A stretch of DNA of 64,000 nucleotides from Gillisella vitis (GCF_014204625.1 NZ_JACHLU010000004.1:62001-126000); one strand, 5' to 3'. Counted from the first letter of the stretch, positions 9,522 to 18,797 are shown. A program made the numbers and translations. The notes: generated from the letters alone by a model not told the origin.

Positions 9522-10370
9522 ATGTCGATCATGTCCCGTCGTTACCTCGTCAATCGTATCGCGCTCAGCCTTTCCGTGGTGTCTGCCGTTATTGGGCTGA
9601 CGTTTCTCGGCTCGATCCTGTGGACCCTGCTTTACAACGGGCTTGGGGCGATCAATCTGGATATTTTGACCCAGATGACACCGCCGCCCGGCTCAAAAGG
9701 CGGGCTTGCCAATGCCATCTATGGCTCGTTCATGATGACCTTGATTGCCACGGCCATTGCAACGCCCGTGGGCATTCTGGCCGGAACCTATCTTGCCGAA
9801 TATGGCCGGGGTACGAAGATTGCCACGGTTGCCATCTTCATCAACGATATTTTGCTGGCGGCACCCTCGATCATCATCGGCCTGTTTATTTATGCGCTGC
9901 TGGTGGTGCCGTTCAAGCATTTTTCCGGCTATTCCGGCGCAATTGCGCTGGCGGTCATTGCGGTTCCGGTTATCAACCGTACCACGCAGGATATGCTGGC
10001 GCTGGTGCCTGATGCTGTGCGCGAGGCGGCCGCCGCCCTTGGCGCGCCACGCTGGAAAGTGATGACGGCGGTGGTCTGGCGCAGTGCCCGCAGTGGTATT
10101 TTGACCGGCGTGCTGCTGGCCATTGCCCGTATCAGCGGCGAGACGGCACCTTTGCTGTTTACCGCCCTCAACAACCAGTTCTGGACATCAGACCTCAGCC
10201 AGCCGATTGCCAATCTGCCGGTGGTGATCTTCCAGTTTGCCATGAGCCCTTACGATGACTGGCAGCGCCTTGCCTGGGGCGGTGCGCTGATTATCACCGT
10301 CACCATTCTGGTGCTCAATATTGCCGCGCGGAGCCTGGCTTCCGGATCACTCTTTGCCAAGGAGAAATAA
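9522..10370 (+). CDS. pstA: Phosphate ABC transporter permease PstA
   Basis: A 282-residue permease partner of PstC. The coupling loop [20 protein letters not shown] and the segment [20 protein letters not shown] are diagnostic of PstA. Six membrane helices are expected, and the hydrophobic stretches fit. The ATG at 9522, just after the pstC stop, is taken as the start; a longer reading beginning inside pstC is an overlap artefact. An alternative ATG exists at 9531. The stop is directly followed by pstB. Confidence 0.95.
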   Translation: MSIMSRRYLVNRIALSLSVVSAVIGLTFLGSILWTLLYNGLGAINLDILTQMTPPPGSKGGLANAIYGSFMMTLIATAIATPVGILAGTYLAEYGRGTKIATVAIFINDILLAAPSIIIGLFIYALLVVPFKHFSGYSGAIALAVIAVPVINRTTQDMLALVPDAVREAAAALGAPRWKVMTAVVWRSARSGILTGVLLAIARISGETAPLLFTALNNQFWTSDLSQPIANLPVVIFQFAMSPYDDWQRLAWGGALIITVTILVLNIAARSLASGSLFAKEK

Positions 10371-10371
10371 C

Positions 10372-11208
10372 ATGAGCGCATTCAGTGCGGGAATAGACAA
10401 GACCAGCGCAAAGGCACCCGCCGGGGCATTCAATCCGTCCGACATTGGCCGCTCTGTCAAGCTTGAGGCAAAGGGCGTGTGCTTTTCCTACAAGCCCGGT
10501 CATCAGGTTTTGAAAAACGTCAATCTGCCGCTGCGCGACAATACCGTCACGGCGTTTATTGGTCCCTCGGGCTGTGGTAAGTCCACGCTTCTGCGGGTTT
10601 TCAATCGGATGTATGATCTTTATCCCGGCCAGAAGGCAACGGGTGAAGTGCTGCTGGATGGGCGCGACATTCTGAAACCCTCAGAGGATTTGAACCGTCT
10701 GCGTTCCAAGATCGGCATGGTGTTTCAAAAGCCAACGCCGTTTCCCATGACGATTTATGAAAACATCGCTTTTGGCATTCGTCTGTCGGAAAAACTCTCC
10801 AAGGTTGAGATGAATGATCGGGTGGAAGCCGCCCTGCAAGAAGCGGCCCTTTGGAGCGAAGTGAAAGACAAGCTGCACCAGAGCGGCCTTGGCCTCTCAG
10901 GTGGTCAGCAGCAGCGCCTGTGCATTGCCCGCGCCATTGCGGTCAAGCCGTCGGTTTTGTTGCTGGATGAGCCAACCTCGGCACTGGACCCGATTTCAAC
11001 CAGCAAGCTGGAAGAACTGATTGAAGTGCTGCGGGCACAGTATTGTATTGCGATTGTGACGCATAATCTGCATCAGGCGGCGCGCATCTCGCAATATACT
11101 GCGTTCATGTATCTTGGCGAACTGGTGGAATTTGACACCACAGAACGGATTTTCAGCGCCCCGAGCGAGCAGAAAACCAGCGATTATGTCACGGGCCGGT
11201 TTGGTTGA
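10372..11208 (+). CDS. pstB: Phosphate ABC transporter ATP-binding protein PstB
   Basis: The 278-residue ATPase of the Pst importer. Walker [18 protein letters not shown], the Q-loop [20 protein letters not shown] (a PstB hallmark), the signature [15 protein letters not shown] and Walker [13 protein letters not shown] are all intact. The start at 10372 has AAGGAGAAA immediately upstream and lies one base after the pstA stop. Unlike most rhizobial pst operons, neither phoU nor phoB follows; the next gene is an unrelated FAD oxidoreductase 131 bases away. Confidence 0.97.
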   Translation: MSAFSAGIDKTSAKAPAGAFNPSDIGRSVKLEAKGVCFSYKPGHQVLKNVNLPLRDNTVTAFIGPSGCGKSTLLRVFNRMYDLYPGQKATGEVLLDGRDILKPSEDLNRLRSKIGMVFQKPTPFPMTIYENIAFGIRLSEKLSKVEMNDRVEAALQEAALWSEVKDKLHQSGLGLSGGQQQRLCIARAIAVKPSVLLLDEPTSALDPISTSKLEELIEVLRAQYCIAIVTHNLHQAARISQYTAFMYLGELVEFDTTERIFSAPSEQKTSDYVTGRFG

Positions 11209-11339
11209 AGTATAGATCCTTTCCCTGCTCCTGGCTTGATCATAAGCGGGGGCAGGTTGTGCATGAGGCTGGACAAGGCAATCGTGCTGGCTCATACCTC
11301 CCGATCAAAAGCGAGGCTTTGAATCGACGGGAGTGACCT

Positions 11340-12749
11340 ATGAGCAGGAAGGATGTGGTGGCGGGGCCGCGCAATGAACAGGGGATTGCGGCGGTTGTTG
11401 CCCTTCTCAAGGCGCGTTTTGGCGATCAGTTTCAGACGGGACAGTCCTTTCGGGAGCAGCACGCGCACACCACCACCTATATTCCAGCGCAATTGCCCGA
11501 TGGGGTGATGTTTGTGGAAAGCGCAGACGATGTGCAGGCTGTGGTCAGGCTTTGTGCCGACCACAAGGTGCCAATGGTGGCCTTCGGCGTTGGCTCCTCG
11601 CTGGAAGGGCAGGTCAATGCGGCATCGGGCGGTATCTGCATTGATTTCAGCCGGATGGACAAGGTGCTGGAGGTCAACGCCGAAGACCTTGATTGCACCG
11701 TGCAGCCGGGCGTGACCCGTGAGGCGCTGAACACGTATTTGCGCGATACTGGCCTGTTTTTCCCCATTGATCCCGGTGCCAATGCCTCGCTGGGCGGCAT
11801 GGCGGCAACGCGGGCTTCCGGCACCAATGCGGTGCGCTATGGCACAATGAAAGACAATGTGCTGGCGCTGACCGTTGTGACCGCCAATGGAGAGGAAATC
11901 CGCACGGCCCATCGCGCCCGCAAGTCATCGGCGGGTTATGATCTGACCCGGTTGTTTGTGGGCTCTGAAGGCACGCTGGGGATCATCACTTCAATTACCT
12001 TGAGGCTTCAGGGCATTCCTGAAAGCATTGGTGGTGGCATCTGCACCTTTCCCGATGTCAAATCGGCCTGCGATGCGGTGATCATGACCATTCAGATGGG
12101 CATTCCGGTGGCGCGGATTGAATTGCTGGATCAGATGCAGGTGCGGGCCTGCAACGCCTATTCCAATCTCAGTCTGCCGGAAAAGCCGACGCTGTTTCTG
12201 GAGTTTCACGGCTCGGAGCAGACGGTGGCGCTGCAAACGGCGCAATTCTCCGAAATTGCTTTGGAATATGGCGCTGATGATGTGCGCTTTACCTCTGATC
12301 CGCAAGAGCGCAGCCAATTGTGGAAAGCGCGGCACAATGCCTATTGGGCCGGGCGGGCGCTGGCACCGCATCTCAATGGTCTGTCAACCGATGTCTGCGT
12401 GCCCATCTCGAAACTGGCGGATTGCCTGGAAGCAACGCAGGCAGATATTGCCGAAACCGGCATTCTGGCTCCCATCGTTGGCCATGTTGGCGATGGTAAT
12501 TTTCATGTGCTGATCTTGTTTGATGATAAAGACGAGGCCGATGTCGAGAAGGTTGAGGCTTTTATGGCGCGTCTCAATCAGCGGGCGCTGGCCATGGATG
12601 GCACCTGCACCGGCGAACACGGTGTTGGCCAGGGCAAGATGGGTTATCTTGATGCCGAACTGGGCGGTGCGCTGGACCTGATGCGGCAGATCAAGCGCGG
12701 GCTTGATCCCGATAACCTGTTCAATCCGGGCAAGATTTTCCGTCTGTAA
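11340..12749 (+). CDS. FAD-binding oxidoreductase of the GlcD/Dld (D-2-hydroxyacid dehydrogenase) family
   Basis: A 469-residue flavoprotein with an N-terminal PCMH-type FAD domain (VGSSLEGQVNA; DPGANASLGGMAATRASGTN around residues 140-160; LFVGSEGTLGIIT) and a C-terminal FAD-linked oxidase domain with the metal and substrate motif IVGHVGDGNFHVLI and GEHGVGQGKMGYL. This arrangement is that of cytochrome-linked D-lactate dehydrogenases (Dld1-like) and glycolate oxidase GlcD. The substrate is most likely D-lactate or another D-2-hydroxy acid; without glcE/glcF beside it, D-lactate is favoured. GGGAG precedes the ATG. Confidence 0.85.
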   Translation: MSRKDVVAGPRNEQGIAAVVALLKARFGDQFQTGQSFREQHAHTTTYIPAQLPDGVMFVESADDVQAVVRLCADHKVPMVAFGVGSSLEGQVNAASGGICIDFSRMDKVLEVNAEDLDCTVQPGVTREALNTYLRDTGLFFPIDPGANASLGGMAATRASGTNAVRYGTMKDNVLALTVVTANGEEIRTAHRARKSSAGYDLTRLFVGSEGTLGIITSITLRLQGIPESIGGGICTFPDVKSACDAVIMTIQMGIPVARIELLDQMQVRACNAYSNLSLPEKPTLFLEFHGSEQTVALQTAQFSEIALEYGADDVRFTSDPQERSQLWKARHNAYWAGRALAPHLNGLSTDVCVPISKLADCLEATQADIAETGILAPIVGHVGDGNFHVLILFDDKDEADVEKVEAFMARLNQRALAMDGTCTGEHGVGQGKMGYLDAELGGALDLMRQIKRGLDPDNLFNPGKIFRL

Positions 12750-12761
12750 GGCTTCATATGG

Positions 12762-12798
12762 CAGTAACGGCTTGTTCCTGAGACACAAGCCGTTACTG
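12762..12798 (+). repeat. 14-bp perfect inverted repeat between the FAD oxidoreductase and the AsmA gene
   Basis: CAGTAACGGCTTGT (12762-12775) and ACAAGCCGTTACTG (12785-12798) are perfect complements with a 9-base loop. It lies 12 bases after the upstream stop and has no T-run, so it is not a canonical intrinsic terminator in either direction. Its right arm touches a GTG at 12798, which argues against that codon being the asmA-family start. Possible roles are RNA 3'-end stabilisation or a palindromic binding site. Confidence 0.7.
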
Positions 12799-12830
12799 TG
12801 GTGAAAGGAACATACTGGAGTTGGTTTAAA

Positions 12831-15800
12831 GTGCTCAGCAGGCTTTTCATTGCCCTTGGCGGGTTGGTTGTGGTGGCGCTGTTTGTGGCGCTTCTTGCTC
12901 CCCTCTTCGTCAACTGGACCGATTTTCGCCATCAGTTCGAAGATCAGGCCAGCCGCATTCTGGGCAAGAAGGTGGTTGTGCATGGCACGCTGGAAGCGCG
13001 CCTTTTGCCATTTCCCTCCGTGACCATGAATGATGTCACTGTTGGTCCCGGCGAAGATGGCAAGACGCTGGCGCATGTGGCGCGTTTTTCCATGGATGTT
13101 GAGCTTGCGCCGTTCCTGTCTGGCGAGGCGCGGATTTTTGCCATGCGTGTGGAAAAGCCCGAAGTGCGGTTGCGAATCCTGAACGATGGTTCGCTGGACT
13201 GGCTGCTGGGCAGCAAGCCCACCATGCCCGCCCGCAATGTGGTGCTGGAAAAGGTAACCGTCACAGATGGCTCCATCACTCTGGTGGATGAGCAGACTGG
13301 ACGCACACGTCTGCTGCAAAACCTCAATGCTGATTTGAAGGCAGGCTCTCTGGCCGGTCCGTGGACGGTGTCGGGCAGCGGTGCTCTCGATGGGCAGACC
13401 GGGCGGTTTTCCCTCGCCAGCCTTCAGCCTGAGGCTGGCAGCCAGGTTATTCCGCTCAAGCTTCATCTTGCACCCGATATGACCCGGATTGATCTCGATC
13501 TTTCTGGTGATCTGGATATGGCAGACCGGCACCCAACATTGAAGGGCACGTTTTTAGCGGCTGTGCGGGATGTGCCAGTCAGCGGCGAAGCGGCAAAAAA
13601 GAGCCGCAAAGACACGGTTGTGCCTGCGCCACATGTGCGGGGCAAGTTTGAGCTGGCCAATGACCGTATTCGCGTGCCGGAATACCGGCTGGAAATTGGC
13701 GCTGTCGATCAGCCCTATGTGATTACCGGCGAAGCAACGCTGGACAGCGGCACGGCACCACAATTTCTTTTGACCGCTGAAGGTCAGCAGATTGACGTCG
13801 ACCGGCTGAGTGGCCCGGCCCCTTCCGGCAAAACCGGGCGGCAGGGGGAAAGCTCTGCCCGCAAGCGGATTCAGACGCTGATTGCCCTTGCAGACCAGAT
13901 TCCCATTCCCAATGTGCCGGGCCGGGCCAGCGTCAAGCTGCCAGCCATTGTGGCCGGTGATACGGTGCTGCGCGACATTACGCTGGAACTGCGACCGGCT
14001 GGAACCGGCTGGCAGGTGGAAAAAGCTCTGGCAACCTTGCCGGGCCGCACGCAGGTGGAGGCATCCGGTCGGCTTCAGTTGAAAGATGCCGCCTCTTTTG
14101 CCGGGTCTTTGCTGATTGCTTCCAACCAGCCCTCTGGTCTGGCCACATGGCTTGCGGGCAATGTTGATCCTGCCATTCGGGCATTGCGCACGGTGGGCCT
14201 GTCGGCCAATGTCAATCTGACCGCAGATTTGCAACAGTTTGACAAGCTTGAACTGGTCATCGGCGGAGCCAGTCTGCGGGGGCGGCTGGAGCGCCATTCG
14301 GCCGATAATCGTGTTCCAAGCCTGTCTTTTGATGTGGCTGGAGACGCCTTTGATTATGATGCGGTCAAGGCACTGACCTCGCTGGTCTCGGGCGATGCCA
14401 GCGGCGATGCGATGTTAAGGCAGCAGATTGCCGGCAAAATCAAGGTTGGTGCGTTCTCTGCCTTCGGGGTTATGGCGCAGGATGTTGATGGGCTGTTTAC
14501 CTACCAGAATGGCGGATTTTCGCTGCGCAAACTCGATATTGGCAATCTTGCCGGTGCCAGTATCAAGGCAACCGGCGAGGCATCCGGCTCGCTCGCCGAT
14601 TATAATGGCAAGGCGCAAATCATTGTCAATGCGCAGGATGCTGCGGGCTTTTTGACAATGCTGCAACAGCATTTGCCCGTGCATCCGCTGCTGAACCGGC
14701 TGGCGAAAAGCGGTCGCTGGTATGCAAACAGCAATCTCGTGCTGGATGCCCGGTTTGGCGATGCCCAATATGGCGGCGTGCAACTGGACCTGCGTGGCCA
14801 GACCAACGGCACCACAGTGAGCGCAGAGCTTCGACAAAACAGCCTGTTTGATGTGTTTGGCGATGCGCAAAAGACGCTGTCGATCCGGGCAGAAAACCCT
14901 GAGCCGTCCATTGTTCTGGGCCAGCTTGGCTTTGATCCTCTGCCGGTGCCGATTGAGGGTGCCGCAAAGCTTGATCTCGATCTGAAAGCGGAAGGCGATG
15001 CACCAGCGGATGCGCGGATGAGTCTGACGGCGGGCGAAACCCATTTGACCGCCAGTGGCACGGTCAATCTGGCCTCGGCAATCTTTCTGGAAGGCAAGGG
15101 CAAAGTTGCCCTCACCAGCGACGACATGGCACCGCTGCTGATCATGAATGCCATCAGCGTGCCGGGAATAGCCAATGGCTTGCCCGTGTCGCTGTCCGGC
15201 GATCTTGAGCATATCGGGCAAAAAACCATGTTGCGCGGTCTGAAAGGTCAGATTGCCGGAGATGCGGTGTCTGCTTCGCTTGCGTTTGAGCCAACGGGTG
15301 ATGCTTTCAAAGTCTCTGGCGATGTGAAATTGGCCCATGCGGATCTGGATTGGCTGGCCGCGACCATGATTGGCCCGCTTGAAGAACCAACCCAAGGCGG
15401 CTTTTCAACGGCGAAGGTGTCAAACCCGGTTTGGGGGCAGGCCGAGATGGACATTGCGTTGGCGGCTGACGATTTCGGCCTGTCACCCTTAACCAATGCC
15501 CAGAATTTACCCGATGCCCGAAATTTTGCGGCAAAGCTGACGCTTGTGGACGGCGGCATGGCGCTTGAGACTGCATCAGCCGATTGGCTGGGCGGCAAAG
15601 CCGAGATACGCCTTGGGCTGTCGAGCAATCAGGGCACGGCATTTTTGCGCAGCAAGCTTGCGCTGAAAGGTGCCAATCTGGGGGCACTCTGGCCCGATTA
15701 TGGCCTTGCGGGGCGGGCTGACGTGGAGTTTGGTGCAGAAGGCAGCGGCACCACTGCTCAAGAGTTGATGTCCTCTGTCAATGGCTCTGGCCGCGTTATC

Positions 15801-16475
15801 TTGTCGGCATTAACATTGCCGAAGCTTGATCTGACAAGCCTTCCGGCCCTGAACACCGCTTTTGCCGAGGCCAAGGGCGAGATCACAGCGGCTCAGGTTG
15901 AGGATCGGTTGAAGCCCTTGCTGGCGCGTGCGCCAGCGCAGATGGGTGATCTTGCCGCTCCCTTTACCCTCACCGATGGCAAGCTACGTTTCCAGGGGCT
16001 TGATGTGCAAACACCTGCGGCGCATTTGAGTGCCGAGGCGGAACTGGATCTTGCCTCCAAGACGCTGGATGCCGCGTTGACGGTTGCCTTTGACGCCGGT
16101 GATGCGGTGGAGGCAGGCAGTGCGCCGACGATCAGGCTGCTGTTGAGCGGGCCGGTTGATGCGCCAGTATCAACGCTGGATGCCAGCGAGATGGCCAGCT
16201 ATCTTTCTCTGCGTGCCTTTGAGCGCGAGCGTCGTCGGATAGAAACACTCCAGGCCAATGTGCTGGAAAAGCAGCGCCTGCGCCGAGAGGTGGCCTATTA
16301 CGCGGCCTTGGCGGCGGCGCGACATATGGCCCAAGAAAAGGCGGCCCAAGAAAAAGCAGCACAGGAAAAGGCCGAGCAGGATAGAAAAGCGGCGGAGGCC
16401 GCGGCACAGGCACCGAAAACAGGTGATCCGGTGGGAGCCATTATCAAGCTGCAAGGGCTGTCGGGCATACATTGA
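12831..16475 (+). CDS. AsmA-family envelope protein
   Basis: A very long protein (1214 residues from the GTG at 12831) with a single N-terminal membrane helix (LFIALGGLVVVALFVALLAPLFV), the AsmA entry motif VNWTDFRHQFEDQASRILGK, and a long beta-rich periplasmic body. A C-terminal AsmA_2-type part near residues 990-1120 (GSGRVILSALTLPKLDLTSL) is followed by an Ala/Glu/Lys-rich coiled coil (QEKAAQEKAAQEKAEQ). The family includes bridge-like proteins thought to move phospholipid between membranes. Earlier in-frame GTGs at 12798 and 12801 overlap or abut the hairpin; 12831 has GGAG upstream and matches family N-termini. Start is uncertain. Confidence 0.85.
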   Translation: MLSRLFIALGGLVVVALFVALLAPLFVNWTDFRHQFEDQASRILGKKVVVHGTLEARLLPFPSVTMNDVTVGPGEDGKTLAHVARFSMDVELAPFLSGEARIFAMRVEKPEVRLRILNDGSLDWLLGSKPTMPARNVVLEKVTVTDGSITLVDEQTGRTRLLQNLNADLKAGSLAGPWTVSGSGALDGQTGRFSLASLQPEAGSQVIPLKLHLAPDMTRIDLDLSGDLDMADRHPTLKGTFLAAVRDVPVSGEAAKKSRKDTVVPAPHVRGKFELANDRIRVPEYRLEIGAVDQPYVITGEATLDSGTAPQFLLTAEGQQIDVDRLSGPAPSGKTGRQGESSARKRIQTLIALADQIPIPNVPGRASVKLPAIVAGDTVLRDITLELRPAGTGWQVEKALATLPGRTQVEASGRLQLKDAASFAGSLLIASNQPSGLATWLAGNVDPAIRALRTVGLSANVNLTADLQQFDKLELVIGGASLRGRLERHSADNRVPSLSFDVAGDAFDYDAVKALTSLVSGDASGDAMLRQQIAGKIKVGAFSAFGVMAQDVDGLFTYQNGGFSLRKLDIGNLAGASIKATGEASGSLADYNGKAQIIVNAQDAAGFLTMLQQHLPVHPLLNRLAKSGRWYANSNLVLDARFGDAQYGGVQLDLRGQTNGTTVSAELRQNSLFDVFGDAQKTLSIRAENPEPSIVLGQLGFDPLPVPIEGAAKLDLDLKAEGDAPADARMSLTAGETHLTASGTVNLASAIFLEGKGKVALTSDDMAPLLIMNAISVPGIANGLPVSLSGDLEHIGQKTMLRGLKGQIAGDAVSASLAFEPTGDAFKVSGDVKLAHADLDWLAATMIGPLEEPTQGGFSTAKVSNPVWGQAEMDIALAADDFGLSPLTNAQNLPDARNFAAKLTLVDGGMALETASADWLGGKAEIRLGLSSNQGTAFLRSKLALKGANLGALWPDYGLAGRADVEFGAEGSGTTAQELMSSVNGSGRVILSALTLPKLDLTSLPALNTAFAEAKGEITAAQVEDRLKPLLARAPAQMGDLAAPFTLTDGKLRFQGLDVQTPAAHLSAEAELDLASKTLDAALTVAFDAGDAVEAGSAPTIRLLLSGPVDAPVSTLDASEMASYLSLRAFERERRRIETLQANVLEKQRLRREVAYYAALAAARHMAQEKAAQEKAAQEKAEQDRKAAEAAAQAPKTGDPVGAIIKLQGLSGIH

Positions 16476-16485
16476 TGGATTTTGA

Positions 16486-16521
16486 TAAAAAACAACCGCT
16501 GTGCCGTCATGGCATAGCGGT
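16486..16521 (-). terminator. Intrinsic terminator for the minus-strand gene at 16586-16861
   Basis: ACCGCTGTGCC and GGCATAGCGGT (16495-16521) pair over 11 positions with one G-U. On the minus strand the hairpin is followed by a run of six Ts (complement of the A-run near 16486-16492). This terminates transcription coming from the small gene upstream and supports that gene being real. On the plus strand there is no T-run after AsmA. Confidence 0.7.
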
Positions 16522-16585
16522 GGTGCAAAAGGGTGGTGTAGGGGGCTGTTGCTGTGTAGCGAAAACGATAGGCAGCCGTGACGTT

Positions 16586-16861
16586 TTACAGGAATGTTTC
16601 GCGCTGGCCGAAGGGAGGCATCATGCCTGCACCCATGTTGCCGCCGCCGAAATTGGGGAACTTGCCCTCAAAACCTTCAAAGCCTTCTGGCGCTGTGCCG
16701 CCATTTGCTTCTGGATCCCACTCTGGCATCTCAGGTGCAGATGCGCTGGCATCTGTCGTTGATGTCGTGGTGCTATCGGTGCTGGTGCTTTCCTGCGAAC
16801 GCGGTGGTGGTGGCATCCGCCATGTTGGCATGGATGTGGAAGAAGAAACGGACGTTGTCAT
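16586..16861 (-). CDS. Small low-complexity protein, unknown function
   Basis: A 91-residue frame rich in Ser, Thr, Pro, Gly and Glu: a polar N-half (STSMPTWRMPPPPRSQ, then STDSTTTSTTDASASAPEMP) and a Gly/Phe/Met C-half (FEGFEGKFPNFGGGNMG). I do not recognise a family. It has AAGGA about 10 bases before the ATG and a good intrinsic terminator after the stop, which together favour a genuine gene. No signal peptide or membrane helix is visible; the protein is predicted to be disordered. Confidence 0.55.
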   Translation of the reverse strand: MTTSVSSSTSMPTWRMPPPPRSQESTSTDSTTTSTTDASASAPEMPEWDPEANGGTAPEGFEGFEGKFPNFGGGNMGAGMMPPFGQRETFL

Positions 16862-16999
16862 CTCTGAAATCCTTTTTCAAATGTGAACCTTGCGCATAAA
16901 GCCGAGCGTACAGCATGGGGAAAAATTCGAATCGATACAGTCACTCAGCGCACGGTTACGCTAGCTTTAGTTTGCTAACAAAAAGTTATTTTACATAAC

Positions 17000-17257
17000 T
17001 TAATCTTGGAAGGATTGAGGTGTCATATCTGCGTTATTATGCTGCAAAATCATGGCCTTGAGCCAATCCAGAACATAGAGCCGCAAGGCAGACGAGAGAT
17101 TGCAATCCGCTGGACGATGGTCATCAATTTCGGCGATCAGGGCCGCAACGGCCATGCTGCGATGCTCTGCAATCACACGGATTTCCTGCCAGAAAGCATC
17201 TTCCAGCGAAAAGCTGGTGCGGTGGCCGCGCAGGGAAATGGAGTGTTTCCGAATCAT
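17000..17257 (-). CDS. Ribbon-helix-helix domain protein (RHH_4-like)
   Basis: An 85-residue protein starting MIRKHSISLRGHRTSFSLED, then FWQEIRVIAEHRSMAVAALIAEID, which fits the single-domain ribbon-helix-helix (RHH_4) proteins of Rhizobiales. The beta-strand lies near residues 4-16 and the two helices follow. Such proteins are presumed DNA-binding dimers; targets are unknown. It is the last gene of the minus-strand set sspB, DUF4169, RHH, a common arrangement in the order. Confidence 0.75.
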   Translation of the reverse strand: MIRKHSISLRGHRTSFSLEDAFWQEIRVIAEHRSMAVAALIAEIDDHRPADCNLSSALRLYVLDWLKAMILQHNNADMTPQSFQD

Positions 17258-17385
17258 CGGCTTCTATTTCAGGTGAACAGGTTGAAAAACTGAGTCCGGT
17301 TTTATCTTTAACCTATTGATTCTACATATTTCGCATCGATTTTCGCAGAGGGCCGGGACCACTTTTCGGTTCGATGCTCTATGTT

Positions 17386-17598
17386 TCAATCGTTGGTCTT
17401 GTCAGAATTGTCCGATGTCGGGCGCTCAAGGCGAGATTGATCGAGCGATTTTTCCGCCTTTTTATTCAGCGCATGGGTCAGGTTTTTCTCAGTCTTGGTG
17501 CGCCCGAAGGTGAGGCGGTTTTGATCCGCCGTCTTCTCCTTTTCAAGACGCGCTTTGGCTTTTTTAAACTGACGCAGATTGACAACGTCGCCCGACAT
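17386..17598 (-). CDS. DUF4169 family protein
   Basis: A 70-residue, strongly basic protein. The start MSGDVVNLRQFKKAKARLEK followed by EKTADQNRLTFGRTKTEK is the defining pattern of DUF4169. The function is unknown. It lies 11 bases downstream of sspB on the same strand and is very probably co-transcribed with it. The C-terminal half is a charged helix without hydrophobic core. Confidence 0.85.
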   Translation of the reverse strand: MSGDVVNLRQFKKAKARLEKEKTADQNRLTFGRTKTEKNLTHALNKKAEKSLDQSRLERPTSDNSDKTND

Positions 17599-17609
17599 GC
17601 AGCTGTGCC

Positions 17610-18116
17610 TTATTGCTTCTTGCGAAAGGCATCGAGCGAAACAACGGAGCCTTCCTTCTTTTCGCCCTCTGGCTTGTCCTCAAGCGAGGTTTCCGTTTTT
17701 TCAGCGGCGCTGACAGGGTAGGCGGTAATTTCAGCGGATGTTTCAGCCTCATCGGCCAGCGGAACATCAAATTCCAGCTCGAAATTGACAGACGGATCGT
17801 AAAAACCGCGAATGGCGTTGAACGGAATCACCAGCTTTTCCGGTGTGTCGGAAAAGGACAGACCAACCTCGAACAGGCTTTCCGTGACCTTGAGATCCCA
17901 GAACTGGTGCTGCACAACAATGGTCATCTGCTCGGCGTATTTGGATTTCAGCGCCTGCGAAATGCGCACGCCCGGCGCGCCGGTGAGAAAGGTGATAAAA
18001 AAGTGATGGTCACCGGGAAGCCGGCCCGTTGCGGCCACTTCTGTCAGCACCTTGCGAATCACGCCGCGCAGCGCATCTTGAGCCAGAATATCGTAACGGA
18101 TGTGGTCCTGCCCCAT
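17610..18116 (-). CDS. sspB: ClpXP protease specificity-enhancing factor SspB
   Basis: Alpha-type SspB, 168 residues. It binds ssrA-tagged proteins through the folded domain (residues about 1-120: IRYDILAQDALRGVIRKVLTE, then FFITFLTGAPGVRIS, FWDLKVTESLFEVGLSFSD, LVIPFNAIRGFYDPSVNFEL) and tethers them to ClpX through a flexible acidic tail. The tail here is rich in Glu, Lys and Ser and ends VVSLDAFRKKQ, the region expected to contact ClpX. The tmRNA gene that makes the tag lies directly upstream on the same strand. Confidence 0.93.
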   Translation of the reverse strand: MGQDHIRYDILAQDALRGVIRKVLTEVAATGRLPGDHHFFITFLTGAPGVRISQALKSKYAEQMTIVVQHQFWDLKVTESLFEVGLSFSDTPEKLVIPFNAIRGFYDPSVNFELEFDVPLADEAETSAEITAYPVSAAEKTETSLEDKPEGEKKEGSVVSLDAFRKKQ

Positions 18117-18269
18117 ATGGTCCTGTCTTTCTTCTTCGTCCGGTCATGGCGCATCATCACGATGTGCGTATCAGTTGTTATAAGCCAAGCTTGCCTTTGG
18201 CGCAAAGCCCGAATCTTGGAGACCACTATAACAGGATAAATCAATTTTGAAGAGGTGAAGTCATCAGAA

Positions 18270-18630
18270 AGGGGAGGTAGGTGAAGGCTTCTGTTGCCAG
18301 GTGCCTTCGGACCCCGCCGCACGGGGCTAACCGTATGGACTTAAGTTTGGGTTTCTGGAACCGCCATTAGGCAGCTACAGCATAACCCTGAGCATTGTTG
18401 TCATTTGCAACTACTCTTTTGACCCGATAACGGTGGTATCATGCCGAGCAAAAGTTCGATCTTTACGCCCTTGTCGATCCTGTTTCGCCCCCATCAAAAG
18501 CCGGTCACAAGATGGGCCAGTTTTTGGTGGAGGCGCCGGGTACCGCCCCCGGGTCCAATAGGTTTATTACACCGACAGTTTATTGCCATAGCCGATGCAA
18601 GCACCGGCACGGGTGATATAGGTGTTTTAT
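18270..18630 (-). ncRNA. ssrA: tmRNA (ssrA), circularly permuted two-piece form
   Basis: On the minus strand a tag reading frame at 18408-18370 encodes ANDNNAQGYAVAA and is followed by TAA (18369-18367). Upstream, the 5' acceptor strand GGGGGCG (18492-18486) pairs over seven positions, one G-U, with CGCCTCC (18535-18529), followed by discriminator A and an encoded CCA ending at 18525. The acceptor piece thus precedes the coding piece, with about 32 bases between them to be removed: the permuted alphaproteobacterial form. A 5-bp T-stem (CCGGG/CCCGG, 7-base loop) lies at 18552-18536. The outer ends are approximate. tmRNA rescues stalled ribosomes and tags the peptides for ClpXP. Confidence 0.93.
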
Positions 18631-18797
18631 GGGGCAATGAAAAGAGTTTCCTGCACGGTTTTGATAATTCTGTTTTATCATGACGATAGAATCAGACAAA
18701 ACCCTTAAAAACAGGGGTGGGTGCTGCGTGCGCGCTTTGCGGATTGGCATTTGTCATTTACATCATGCGGCAGATTTTAGGATAGAGGTGCAATCCC

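Noticed and set aside
12384..13532. Long minus-strand open frame opposite the FAD oxidoreductase and AsmA genes.
   Set aside because: Composition is that of an antisense frame; both plus-strand genes have clear family motifs here.
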